DNA of 53,694 bases from Clostridia bacterium. GTDB lineage: Bacteria; Bacillota_A; Clostridia; Oscillospirales; CAG-272. This document shows positions 43,242 to 49,352 of the stretch, in pieces (position 1 is the stretch's first letter; the number at the start of each line of letters is the position of its first letter). The notes under the pieces are model-generated. The model was not told the origin of the DNA and searched no databases. It saw nothing but the letters and a program-made list of their open reading frames with translations. Location of the stretch: the NCBI GenBank assembly GCA_017501345.1, contig JAFVXC010000040.1, positions 1-53,694 on the forward strand. The letters run 5' to 3'. Made by a program: the position numbers and the translations under genes.

Positions 43242-43584
43242 TTTCATTCTCCTTTGCAGTATTGATTGATGAAATCAACATTCTGCGAATCGTTCCGCAC
43301 TGATTATAAAGTTCTTTTGCAATCTCACGGTTAAGCAATTCGGATTTTACAAACAATTCAATCCAATATTCCGTTTCGTAGCATTCTTTCAGTGCGATTT
43401 GAAATTTGGCAATAAAGTCGGCTTTGCTGTGAGCATAATTCGCTTCGTGAATGTTGGCTCCGATAGAGGTTGACGAACGCTCTAACTGATTTACAAGAGA
43501 ATAATGTCCTTTTACGCTATCGCACAACTTAATTACTTTAACTGCAAAGTCTGTGGATAGATCACGAAGTTTGGAATCTGCCAT
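43228..43584 (-). CDS. Four-helix bundle (S23 / rRNA-intervening-sequence type) protein
   Basis: A 118-residue all-helical protein of the four-helix bundle family first known from 23S rRNA intervening sequences. Typical segments are LRDLSTDFAVKVIKLCD, the central LVNQLERSSTSIGANIHEAN and 'FQIALKECYETEYWIEL'. It forms homopentamers in known structures and is a frequent passenger of mobile or variable regions; its biochemical job is not established. Promoter at 43608-43636, ribosome binding site AGAAAGGCGGTG. There is no rRNA gene in this window, so it is not inside an intervening sequence here. Confidence 0.88.
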   Translation of the reverse strand: MADSKLRDLSTDFAVKVIKLCDSVKGHYSLVNQLERSSTSIGANIHEANYAHSKADFIAKFQIALKECYETEYWIELFVKSELLNREIAKELYNQCGTIRRMLISSINTAKENENDKK

Positions 43585-43607
43585 AATAACACCGCCTTTC
43601 TGAAGAT

Positions 43608-43636
43608 ATTATATCATAAATCCAATATTTTTTCAA
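43608..43636 (-). promoter_or_regulatory. Promoter of the S23 / DUF4275 pair
   Basis: On the minus strand TTGAAA (43631-43636) and TATAAT (43608-43613), 17-base spacer. The -35 box lies at the edge of hairpin array C, the same geometry as at 42559-42587. Confidence 0.8.
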
Positions 43637-43816
43637 GTGAAATATTCGGCTTACGCCGAATGTGAAATAATTCACTGCGTGAATTGTGAAATATTGCGCC
43701 CTTCGGTCGCAATGTGAAATGAAATTTGCCCACATTCGCGTCAGCGAATATTTCACATTTGCGAAGCAAATATTTCACAGCGTAGCTATTTCACTTGCCC
43801 GCAAGGGCAAATTTCG
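43634..43816 (+). repeat. Hairpin array C (GTGAAAT/ATTTCAC spacers)
   Basis: Left arm: GTGAAAT spacers separating ATTCGGC..GCCGAAT, AATTCA..TGAATT and ATTGCG..CGCAAT. Core: GAAATTTGCCCA. Right arm: ATTTCAC spacers separating ATTCGC..GCGAAT, ATTTGC..GCAAAT, AGCgtaGCT and TTGCC..GGGCAA. It has the same architecture and core as array B with a different spacer word, and runs up to the terminator-like hairpin next to the tRNA fragment. Confidence 0.85.
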
Positions 43817-43819
43817 TTG

Positions 43820-43862
43820 AAAAAAGCACACATTGTCTTGGTAGACAAATGTGTGCTTTTTT
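43820..43862 (-). terminator. Former tRNA-Ser terminator
   Basis: AAAAAAGCACACATTGTC pairs with GACAAATGTGTGCTTTTTT (one bulge), loop TTGGTA. It begins directly after the CCA end of the minus-strand tRNA fragment at 43864-43886, so it is most likely the original terminator of that tRNA gene. Confidence 0.75.
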
Positions 43863-43863
43863 C

Positions 43864-43886
43864 TGGCGGAGAAGGAGAGATTTGAA
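43864..43886 (-). other. Attachment site core: tRNA-Ser 3' end fragment
   Basis: Read on the minus strand, the 23 bases give a T-loop (TTCAAAT), the 3' strand of the T stem (CTCTC), the acceptor strand CTTCTCC and G-CCA, as in tRNA-Ser genes that begin GGAGAAG. The rest of the tRNA is absent: to the right lie integrase-proximal sequences. This is the standard residue left when a tyrosine integrase inserts an element into a tRNA 3' end, so it marks the left boundary of the prophage-like element. Confidence 0.75.
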
Positions 43887-43896
43887 CACTCTCGTA

Positions 43897-43919
43897 AAAG
43901 CCTTTAATCATAAGGCTTT
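43897..43919 (-). terminator. Hairpin downstream of the integrase
   Basis: AAAGCCTT pairs perfectly with AAGGCTTT around a 7-base loop, 41 bases beyond the integrase stop. It may end the integrase transcript or be part of the att region. Confidence 0.45.
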
Positions 43920-43926
43920 GCGCTGT

Positions 43927-43950
43927 TTTTGACGAACTTTTGACGAACTT
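43927..43950. repeat. Two abutting TTTTGACGAAC(TT) direct repeats
   Basis: TTTTGACGAACTT occurs at 43927-43939 and again at 43938-43950. Placed between the att core and the integrase gene, these are good candidates for integrase arm-type or excisionase binding sites. Confidence 0.5.
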
Positions 43951-43959
43951 ATGCACTTT

Positions 43960-45018
43960 TTAAGGGGTTATGCGGAGGTGGATCTTCTCGTCCTGCATTT
44001 CGGAGTGCACATAGGTTTTTGTAGTGATCCCTATATCGGAGTGGCCGAGAAACCTTGACACAAAGTATATATCCTTCGTCTCTTCATAGAGGAGCGTTCC
44101 GCAGGTGTGACGAAGCTCGTGCGGAGAAAGACGCTGTTCTTTGGGCACCTTCATGGTGTTGTAAAATGCCTCCATGTGCCGATCTCCGAAGTGGTTCGGT
44201 GTAATGTGTCTGCCGTTCAACATTGCGAGATAGCCTTCCCCGTGGTTGGCTCGAAGTCGTTCCAGTAGATCTTCGGGGATCTTCAACTTTCGAACGGAAT
44301 TTGCCGATTTAGGAGGACCGATATAGACCTCGCCGTTTTCTGTGGTGAGAGCTTGCCTGATCGTCATTTCGCCTGTGTCGAGGTTGATGTCCTCCCAGCG
44401 TAGACCACACATCTCTGAGCAACGTAGTCCCATTCGGAGGAGGATATGGACGTACAGTGCATACTTGTGATTCGATGAGCACAGATATTCCACGGATTCT
44501 CTGTCGTATGTACGCTTACGTTCTTTCTGCTTCTGCGATTTACAGGAGATATTTCGAGCAGGGTTTTTGCGAATCAAGTCGTTGTCAATCGCAGCTTCGA
44601 ATATACCGCGTAGGCATATTATCACCTTATCGATCAGGGATTGCGAGTGAGAGGTTAAGGTATTCAAAAAGCCCTTGATATGCGCTTGCGTGATATCTTG
44701 CAGGATGCACTCATCGAAATAGGGGAGGATGTAATTACGACAAGGACGTTCGTAAGTAGTGAGAAAAGTAGTTGGCTTGACATCCGGCTTCTTATAGGTT
44801 TCAAGCCAGCGATTTACCCACACGGAGAAAAGGATTGCTTTTCGCTCCGCACGTTGTGCCTCTTTCGCTTGGCAAAATTCTTCGTACTGCCGCAAGGCTT
44901 CACTTTGAGACCTCCCGTAGAAAGATTTTTTTATTCCTCTTCCCTCGGCATCGTAACCGATCACTCGTTTGATCTCATATCTGCCGTCGGAACGGTTTGA
45001 TTTTCTCGGTCTCGCCAT
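43960..45018 (-). CDS. int: Tyrosine integrase of a prophage or integrative element
   Basis: A 352-residue site-specific recombinase. It has an N-terminal arm-binding domain with Lys/Arg-rich start (MARPRKSNRSDGRYEIK), a SAM-like core-binding domain (about 60-160) and the catalytic domain. The active-site set is visible: Arg in MGLRCSEMCGLRW, the HELRH box, the GHSDI box and the final Tyr in TKTYVHSE. It should insert and excise the element at the tRNA-Ser 3' end whose fragment lies 75 bases to its left. The orientation, reading toward the att site, is the usual one. It is 28 bases downstream of the TerB-N-like gene. Confidence 0.95.
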   Translation of the reverse strand: MARPRKSNRSDGRYEIKRVIGYDAEGRGIKKSFYGRSQSEALRQYEEFCQAKEAQRAERKAILFSVWVNRWLETYKKPDVKPTTFLTTYERPCRNYILPYFDECILQDITQAHIKGFLNTLTSHSQSLIDKVIICLRGIFEAAIDNDLIRKNPARNISCKSQKQKERKRTYDRESVEYLCSSNHKYALYVHILLRMGLRCSEMCGLRWEDINLDTGEMTIRQALTTENGEVYIGPPKSANSVRKLKIPEDLLERLRANHGEGYLAMLNGRHITPNHFGDRHMEAFYNTMKVPKEQRLSPHELRHTCGTLLYEETKDIYFVSRFLGHSDIGITTKTYVHSEMQDEKIHLRITP

Positions 45019-45046
45019 AGAGGGCTCCTTTCTGAGAACTTTCTGT

Positions 45047-46306
45047 TTACACGTATCCGTACTGCTTTATAGCTTTCACCCGATCCACCCAAAAGGGTAT
45101 TTGAGCTATCGCATCCTCTGTCGAGGTGCAGGCGATCCATTCCATTTTTGTGTTTTCAAGACCCTTGTAGACTTTTTCCCAGTTCCCGTTTTCGGGGTAA
45201 ATGATCTGTATTCGATAAACTCTGCCTCGTAGCTTCACATCCCCGATATCGCTTCCGAAGGCATAAAACGAAAGCCTTTTTTCTCTATTCTCAAACAATT
45301 CCACTTGCAAATCTTTTTCCTCGCAAACTCCGGATAATTGTCGAAGCAGTTCTTGATAGAAGATTTCTTCGTTTTCGTTGAATTCAATATCGCCGTGTAG
45401 GTAGGTTTGAGACTCTCCGTTCTGTTTCTTGGCGGGCTTTTCATCGACGAGCTTTTTGGGGGAGCAGTTGATCTTGGCGACGTCGAGGGCGACCTCGCAA
45501 GCCGCGCGGAAGCTCGGGAGTTCGGTAAAATCATAGATATAAATGGAATCGCAATGTAGAGAGGGGTTTGCAAACGGAATATGTTCTCGACGTGGTAGGT
45601 CCTCTTCTTTCGCAGCATCGAGGAGTGAATCGAGCGGAGTCTCGTCCGTTCCCATTACAGTCTTCATCGCTTCGCGAAGCTTCTCGAGAAATACATCCTC
45701 TTTTTCGGGTAGATATTTGGATTTTAAGCCGAGGAGTTTGCTATAGTGAAGAAGGTCCTCGGGAGTGAAGGGGAGCTTTGCTAAAATTTTTGCATAAATA
45801 AATGTATTTACGTCGAGTCGGTATGCGATCCCTGAAGTGATCATTTTTCGAATAACATTGACCGCCCTGCGTCGCTCTGCAGAAAAGAACAGAGACTTTG
45901 CGGCATAGTTTTGAAAGGATTCGTCAGAGCACGCCTTCAGCAAGTCGAAAACGACCTCTGTCGCGCGCTCGAATTTTGGGGTTTGCAGCTGTCGTTCTAT
46001 TCCATAGAACAGGCAGAAGAAATACCCGGCATCGTAATGCCAGACGAAAGGATTCGAAAGAAATTGCAGATACTCGTACCGCTGCTCGCGGCCGAACTGC
46101 GCATATGCAGGCAAATAACCAGGGGCGGAGACAACGGTGCATGCATCCGGTTTGGTGACAGGTAGGTCGAGATAGATCGTGCTCGGCTCGTGCCGGCTCG
46201 GGTCGAATCTTTCGGGGACGTGTTTTTCTATATATACGAGATCTTTTAAGCTGGGATGGATCTCGTTGATGTATTTTTTGTTTTTTATGGCATCAAAAAA
46301 TCCCAT
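45047..46306 (-). CDS. TerB-N-like domain protein, lysogeny-module accessory gene
   Basis: Predicted 419-residue cytosolic protein; ATG preceded by AGGAGGAATTATAT. Residues about 55-130 resemble the TerB_N domain: YAQFGREQRYEYLQFLSNP followed by 'DAGYFFCLFYGIERQL'. The middle is helical. The C-terminal 100 residues are beta-rich ('KLRGRVYRIQIIYPENGNW') and unassigned. TerB-N proteins usually carry a C-terminal TerB-C partner and are tied to tellurium-resistance-type stress systems and, in some gene neighbourhoods, to phage conflict. The gene lies between the repressor and integrase, in the same direction as both, a place where temperate phages keep genes expressed in the lysogen. A superinfection or defence role is therefore possible but not shown. 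Confidence 0.65.
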   Translation of the reverse strand: MGFFDAIKNKKYINEIHPSLKDLVYIEKHVPERFDPSRHEPSTIYLDLPVTKPDACTVVSAPGYLPAYAQFGREQRYEYLQFLSNPFVWHYDAGYFFCLFYGIERQLQTPKFERATEVVFDLLKACSDESFQNYAAKSLFFSAERRRAVNVIRKMITSGIAYRLDVNTFIYAKILAKLPFTPEDLLHYSKLLGLKSKYLPEKEDVFLEKLREAMKTVMGTDETPLDSLLDAAKEEDLPRREHIPFANPSLHCDSIYIYDFTELPSFRAACEVALDVAKINCSPKKLVDEKPAKKQNGESQTYLHGDIEFNENEEIFYQELLRQLSGVCEEKDLQVELFENREKRLSFYAFGSDIGDVKLRGRVYRIQIIYPENGNWEKVYKGLENTKMEWIACTSTEDAIAQIPFWVDRVKAIKQYGYV

Positions 46307-46317
46307 ATAATTCCTCC

Positions 46318-46968
46318 TCAGAACGCTCTCCGCATTTCAACGACCTTGCCGAAGATGCGGACGGGCAGGGACTCGATCTCGGCGTTCGTGTAGAACATCG
46401 GGTCATAGGCAGCGTTCAGCGAGATCAGCATAACCCCTTCGGGGGTCTTTTTTATTTTCTTGCAAGTCGCCTCATCGCCGTTGACAAGAACGATTGCGAT
46501 CTCTCCGTTCTCGATCGTATCTTGGACGCGCACGATCACAACGTCTCCTGCAAGGAGTGTTGGTTCCATAGAGTCGCCCTTGATCTTTAGTGCTACAAAT
46601 TCTCCTGTTGCGGCGAGGTCCTCCGAGATCTCCTCATAGTCCTCGATGTCGGTGATCGCCTCGATCGGGATGCCTGCGGCCACAGATCCAAAAACGGGGA
46701 TCTTGACGCCGCGGGTGCGAGGCGGAGCAGGCTCGGTGCGCTCGGCGAAGAGTTGAAGATCAAGAGTGTGACGGAATTGCGTTTCGCCGCGAAGATATGG
46801 AACGGATACGTGAAAGTAATCGGCAAGCTTTTGTAATGTTGCAGCTCTCGGTATTGATTCATCAGTCCATTTTGAAAAAGCTGCTGCCGAGAGTCCGATC
46901 TCTTGGCACACCACGGTGGGAGCAACGCCTTTTTCGTTGCAAAGCTTTACAAATTGCTCTTTGAACAT
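46318..46968 (-). CDS. CI/LexA-type phage repressor (HTH + S24 peptidase)
   Basis: A 216-residue repressor. The N-terminal helix-turn-helix (VVCQEIGLSAAAFSKWTDE) is followed by a linker and a peptidase S24 domain. The probable self-cleavage site is the Ala-Gly in SVAAGIP; the catalytic Ser is in GDSMEP and the Lys in DEATCKKI. It should hold the element silent by binding the repeated operators at 46989-47123 and be inactivated through RecA-stimulated self-cleavage, as CI and LexA are. The start is the ATG with TTGGAGGTGTTTT upstream. Confidence 0.92.
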   Translation of the reverse strand: MFKEQFVKLCNEKGVAPTVVCQEIGLSAAAFSKWTDESIPRAATLQKLADYFHVSVPYLRGETQFRHTLDLQLFAERTEPAPPRTRGVKIPVFGSVAAGIPIEAITDIEDYEEISEDLAATGEFVALKIKGDSMEPTLLAGDVVIVRVQDTIENGEIAIVLVNGDEATCKKIKKTPEGVMLISLNAAYDPMFYTNAEIESLPVRIFGKVVEMRRAF

Positions 46969-46988
46969 AAAACACCTCCAAAATACAC

Positions 46989-47123
46989 AAAGTTAAAAAA
47001 CTCAATTTGTACAAATTTCACGAAAGTTAAAAAACTCAATAATTTGTGTTGACAAATTGAGTTTGTTGAGTTATAATTAACACAGTTAAAGCGAGGAGCA
47101 AAAAAATAACTCAAAAAAGAGTT
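46989..47123. promoter_or_regulatory. Operator region of the lysogeny switch
   Basis: An 18-base word, AAAGTTAAAAAACTCAAT, occurs identically at 46989-47006 and 47023-47040, exactly 34 bases apart. A partly matching inverted copy overlaps the rightward promoter at 47056-47073. The palindromes GTTA-TAAT-TAAC (over the -10 box) and AACTC-A6-GAGTT (47108-47123) complete the set. Half sites AGTT/AACT are shared, as expected for operators of the repressor and the Cro-like protein. Confidence 0.75.
47049..47077 (+). promoter_or_regulatory. Rightward early promoter (PR-like)
   Basis: TTGACA (47049-47054) and TATAAT (47072-47077) with a 17-base spacer, within the operator region. It would drive the run of early genes starting at 47179. 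Confidence 0.85.
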
Positions 47124-47178
47124 GTTACTCACATTTTATCACAAAACTTTAACAAAGTCAATAGAGGAGAAAAAGAAA

Positions 47179-47343
47179 ATGGCAAGAAGAAACGAAATCA
47201 CGAACGCAATGAAGAAGCTCGGCGTAAAGAGCCGTAACGTACAGATCGTCGAGGGTGGTCTGTTCACTCCTGTCGCACAGATCTTCGCTGACGGCGAATA
47301 CTTCGGAATCTATGATTTCGAACGTCATACCTTTGTCGACTAA
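47179..47343 (+). CDS. Small early phage protein, unknown
   Basis: Predicted 54-residue protein with ATG preceded by GAGGAGAAAAAGAAA. A basic helical N-terminus (MARRNEITNAMKKLG) and a beta-hairpin-like C-terminal half ('VAQIFADGEYFGIYDFE'). It is the first gene after the early promoter. No family recognised. Confidence 0.6.
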   Translation: MARRNEITNAMKKLGVKSRNVQIVEGGLFTPVAQIFADGEYFGIYDFERHTFVD

Positions 47344-47363
47344 TTGAAGAAAGGAGAAACGAT

Positions 47364-47555
47364 ATGGTAAACGGAGAAAAGATCGCCGCTCTTATGAAAA
47401 AGAAAAATATCACCTGCACTCGTATGGCAGAGATCGCAGGCGTCAGCGTGGCAATGATCACCTTTATCACGCAGGGTAAGCGTGAGCCGAACATCAAAAC
47501 GCTCGCGCTCATTGCCAAAGAGCTCGGCTGTACGGTCGATGACCTACTGATTTGA
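47364..47555 (+). CDS. Cro-like XRE-family regulator
   Basis: A 63-residue single helix-turn-helix protein: GEKIAALMKKKNITCTRMAE then AGVSVAMITFITQGKREPN, the recognition-helix region, and 'LALIAKELGCTVDDLLI'. The size and place, just right of the divergent switch, fit a Cro-type antagonist of the repressor. ATG preceded by AAAGGAGAAACGAT. Confidence 0.88.
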   Translation: MVNGEKIAALMKKKNITCTRMAEIAGVSVAMITFITQGKREPNIKTLALIAKELGCTVDDLLI

Positions 47556-47568
47556 AAGGAGAAAGGAA

Positions 47569-47838
47569 ATGACACTTGAAGAACTTATTGATGCTCTTCC
47601 AAGATCGCAACACGTTGTGATATTTGACGACACGAAACAACAGCTCATTTTTACGGGGCATGCGGCAGAATTGAAAGCGAAAATATGGATACTGGAGGGG
47701 TATGTAGTGTGGGTGATCTGCACGGAAGTCAATCCGTATGATTCCGTTGATTATCTCGTTATTCATATTAGTTATCAAAATGAGCCCGATCCAAAAGACA
47801 GAAAGGAGAAAGAAAATGGCAAAGTTTTTAACCGATGA
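47569..47838 (+). CDS. Small early phage protein, unknown
   Basis: Predicted 89-residue acidic protein. ATG preceded by AAAGGAGAAAGGAA. Alternating strands and helices (EELIDALPRSQHVVIF, 'VVWVICTEVNPYDSVDYLVI') suggest a compact alpha/beta fold. It overlaps the next gene by 23 bases. No family recognised. Confidence 0.6.
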   Translation: MTLEELIDALPRSQHVVIFDDTKQQLIFTGHAAELKAKIWILEGYVVWVICTEVNPYDSVDYLVIHISYQNEPDPKDRKEKENGKVFNR

Positions 47839-48043
47839 AGAAGTAGAGCAGGAGATCGCGCGTCTCAAACAATCGGCTGCAGTTTCGCTTGCGAGAAAGG
47901 CGGACAGGCTCAAATACCGTCAGCAGCATCGACGCAGACAACAGCTTTATGCGCTACGAGATCTTGAGAAGCGCGGGCGCGCTATGATCGAGGCGGGAAT
48001 CACGAGAGAAATGCTCGAAACGATGTACGCAAATGAGGATTAA
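47816..48043 (+). CDS. Small helical early phage protein
   Basis: Predicted 75-residue protein, very rich in Arg, Gln and Glu, almost certainly all-helical (LTDEEVEQEIARLKQSAAV, later RLKYRQQHRRRQQLYALRDL). ATG preceded by AAAGGAGAAAGAAA. Proteins of this look recur in early regions of Clostridial phages; function unknown. Confidence 0.62.
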   Translation: MAKFLTDEEVEQEIARLKQSAAVSLARKADRLKYRQQHRRRQQLYALRDLEKRGRAMIEAGITREMLETMYANED

Positions 48044-48131
48044 CGGATGCGAACGGAATTGTGTGCTTCATCTTGCATACTTAAAGTGCAGTTTGCGTCG
48101 AACCCCTCGCGGGCGGAAAGGAGATGGTAAA

Positions 48132-48506
48132 ATGCTGGACGCTAAAATTCAAGTACGTGTTCCCGGTGGCGAGCAGTGCGATGATTGCAGATTTTTACAT
48201 TCAACAAAGGTGCCAAGTTATGACCGCTCGTTCAAAAAAGAGAAAGATATAGTTTTCTACAACTGTGGGCTGTTCGGAACCGATATCGGAGAGAAACGAA
48301 AGTGTATCGCGTGCCTTATTTGTTGTGAGCTAACAGAAACCGTAAATCTGTATAGTGATGAGACGTTAACGGCATTACGGCAAGAACTTTGTGAACGGTA
48401 CGAAGCGGGAGAGCGGTCGCTCAGATTTGTGGACGATTTACTTCGCGAAAAGTCCTCTCGGAACGGGGACGGAAAGGAGAACAATGGAAAAGAAAGGTTA
48501 CACTGA
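48132..48506 (+). CDS. Cys-rich small phage protein, probably zinc-binding
   Basis: Predicted 124-residue protein; the ATG preceded by AAAGGAGATGGTAAA is preferred to an upstream in-frame one. Cys residues at about 16 and 19 (EQCDDCRF), one in 'FYNCGLF', then KRKCIACLICCEL suggest a zinc-ribbon-like site. The C-terminal half is helical and acidic. It overlaps the next gene by 23 bases. No family recognised. Confidence 0.6.
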   Translation: MLDAKIQVRVPGGEQCDDCRFLHSTKVPSYDRSFKKEKDIVFYNCGLFGTDIGEKRKCIACLICCELTETVNLYSDETLTALRQELCERYEAGERSLRFVDDLLREKSSRNGDGKENNGKERLH

Positions 48507-48624
48507 AACGCTTGAATGGCTTCAAAAGTTATATCCGGATCGTGCGACGATCTCGGTGAAGGAGGCGGCGAAAGCGATGGACGCGAGTGCGCTCGACTGC
48601 AAAGTCGATGATCTTTTGAACTAA
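48484..48624 (+). CDS. Very small helical phage protein
   Basis: Predicted 46-residue protein, ATG preceded by GGAAAGGAGAACA. The sequence WLQKLYPDRATISVKEAAKA reads like a short helix-turn-helix of the excisionase/MerR type cut to its core. It is too short to be sure; the strong ribosome binding site is the main support. Confidence 0.5.
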   Translation: MEKKGYTETLEWLQKLYPDRATISVKEAAKAMDASALDCKVDDLLN

Positions 48625-48642
48625 ATTTGAAAGGAGAAGAGA

Positions 48643-48930
48643 ATGGACGCAATCAAACAACAACTTGAGCGCCTCGAGGAGCTTGTGAAGAAATATCCTC
48701 TAAAACTCCCGCTTAGAGCAGTAGCAGACTTTCTTGGTATGAATGAAGAAGGGCTCAAGGCGGCGCTGATGCGCGGAAATGCACCGTTCGGATTTGCATA
48801 TCAAAAGACGGACGGTGCGTATCGGGTGATCGTGATCCCGACGGTCAAGTTCTATCTGTGGTACACCAACTGCAACGCGCAGATGATTTTAATGCCGGAA
48901 ATTATTATGAAAGAGAGGACTCGACAGTGA
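48643..48930 (+). CDS. Small phage protein with excisionase-like helix-turn-helix
   Basis: Predicted 95-residue protein, ATG preceded by AAAGGAGAAGAG. Residues 20-60 (LPLRAVADFLGMNEEGLKAA followed by 'NAPFGFAYQKTDGAYRVIVIP') match the pattern of short winged DNA-binding proteins common in Clostridial phages. It may be an excisionase or a regulator of the early genes. The GTGA at its end overlaps the start of the next gene. Confidence 0.6.
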   Translation: MDAIKQQLERLEELVKKYPLKLPLRAVADFLGMNEEGLKAALMRGNAPFGFAYQKTDGAYRVIVIPTVKFYLWYTNCNAQMILMPEIIMKERTRQ

Positions 48931-49046
48931 AAGCATTTTTCAAAAAGCTCGGCGGCGCGATCGTCTCGCTCTGGGACGGCATCCGTTATCTTCCGATCCT
49001 GTGGAGGGAAGGGGGTGACGACGATGGCGACGAAAACGGTGTATAA
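48927..49046 (+). CDS. Very small phage protein
   Basis: Predicted 39-residue peptide starting at GTG (GAGAGG 8 bases upstream), overlapping the previous stop by 4 bases. It begins with an amphipathic basic helix (VKAFFKKLGGAIVSLWDGI) and ends in a poly-Asp/Glu tail. Existence is likely from the coupling; function unknown. Confidence 0.45.
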   Translation: MKAFFKKLGGAIVSLWDGIRYLPILWREGGDDDGDENGV

Positions 49047-49230
49047 GCGCGAGGGCTACGACTCAAAGAAGCAAGGCTACATCGTATGGGAATACGAGAA
49101 CGGCTCACCTGTCTATCAGTACACGGGATACGACAAGGGGACCTATATGGATCTCTACCCGCATCACGCGCTTGTGAAGGGCACTCGTCGTGAGAAAAGG
49201 AGGGTGTCTATCTATGAGCTCGAAGCATAA
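49024..49230 (+). CDS. Small Tyr/Lys-rich phage protein
   Basis: Predicted 68-residue protein starting at the ATG after GAAGGGGGTGACGACG. Beta-rich with many Tyr and Gly (KREGYDSKKQGYIVWEYENG). It overlaps the preceding small gene by 23 bases and is the last of the small-gene run before a pair of hairpins. No family recognised. Confidence 0.55.
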   Translation: MATKTVYKREGYDSKKQGYIVWEYENGSPVYQYTGYDKGTYMDLYPHHALVKGTRREKRRVSIYELEA

Positions 49231-49235
49231 AAAGA

Positions 49236-49299
49236 AGAGCCGCAGTGCTGGCACACCGTGGCTCTAAGAGGTACAAGTTTTGCGTCACAAAATCTTGTA
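49236..49299 (+). terminator. Two hairpins between small early genes and the ATPase gene
   Basis: AGAGCC pairs with GGCTCT (49236-49265, inner GTG/CAC), then TACAAG with CTTGTA (49272-49299) followed by TTTCTATTGTAT. Together they look like an attenuator or terminator that lowers expression of the downstream recombination/replication genes. Confidence 0.5.
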
Positions 49300-49352
49300 T
49301 TTCTATTGTATCACAAAATCAAAGAAAAATCAATAGAAAGAGGTAAAAATAC

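Noticed and set aside
43228..43584. Intervening sequence of a 23S rRNA gene
   Set aside because: The encoded four-helix protein is of the S23 family, but no rRNA sequence flanks it; it has its own promoter and lies between hairpin arrays and the DUF4275-like gene.
42585..43816. CRISPR array
   Set aside because: Short words recur at intervals, but the material between them is itself palindromic, the word flips orientation mid-array, unit lengths vary and no cas gene is present.
43889..43925. Rest of a functional tRNA with the 43897-43919 hairpin as anticodon arm
   Set aside because: The 8-bp stem with a 7-base loop resembles one, but the anticodon would not be serine, no D-arm or 5' acceptor strand follows, and the integrase gene begins too soon.
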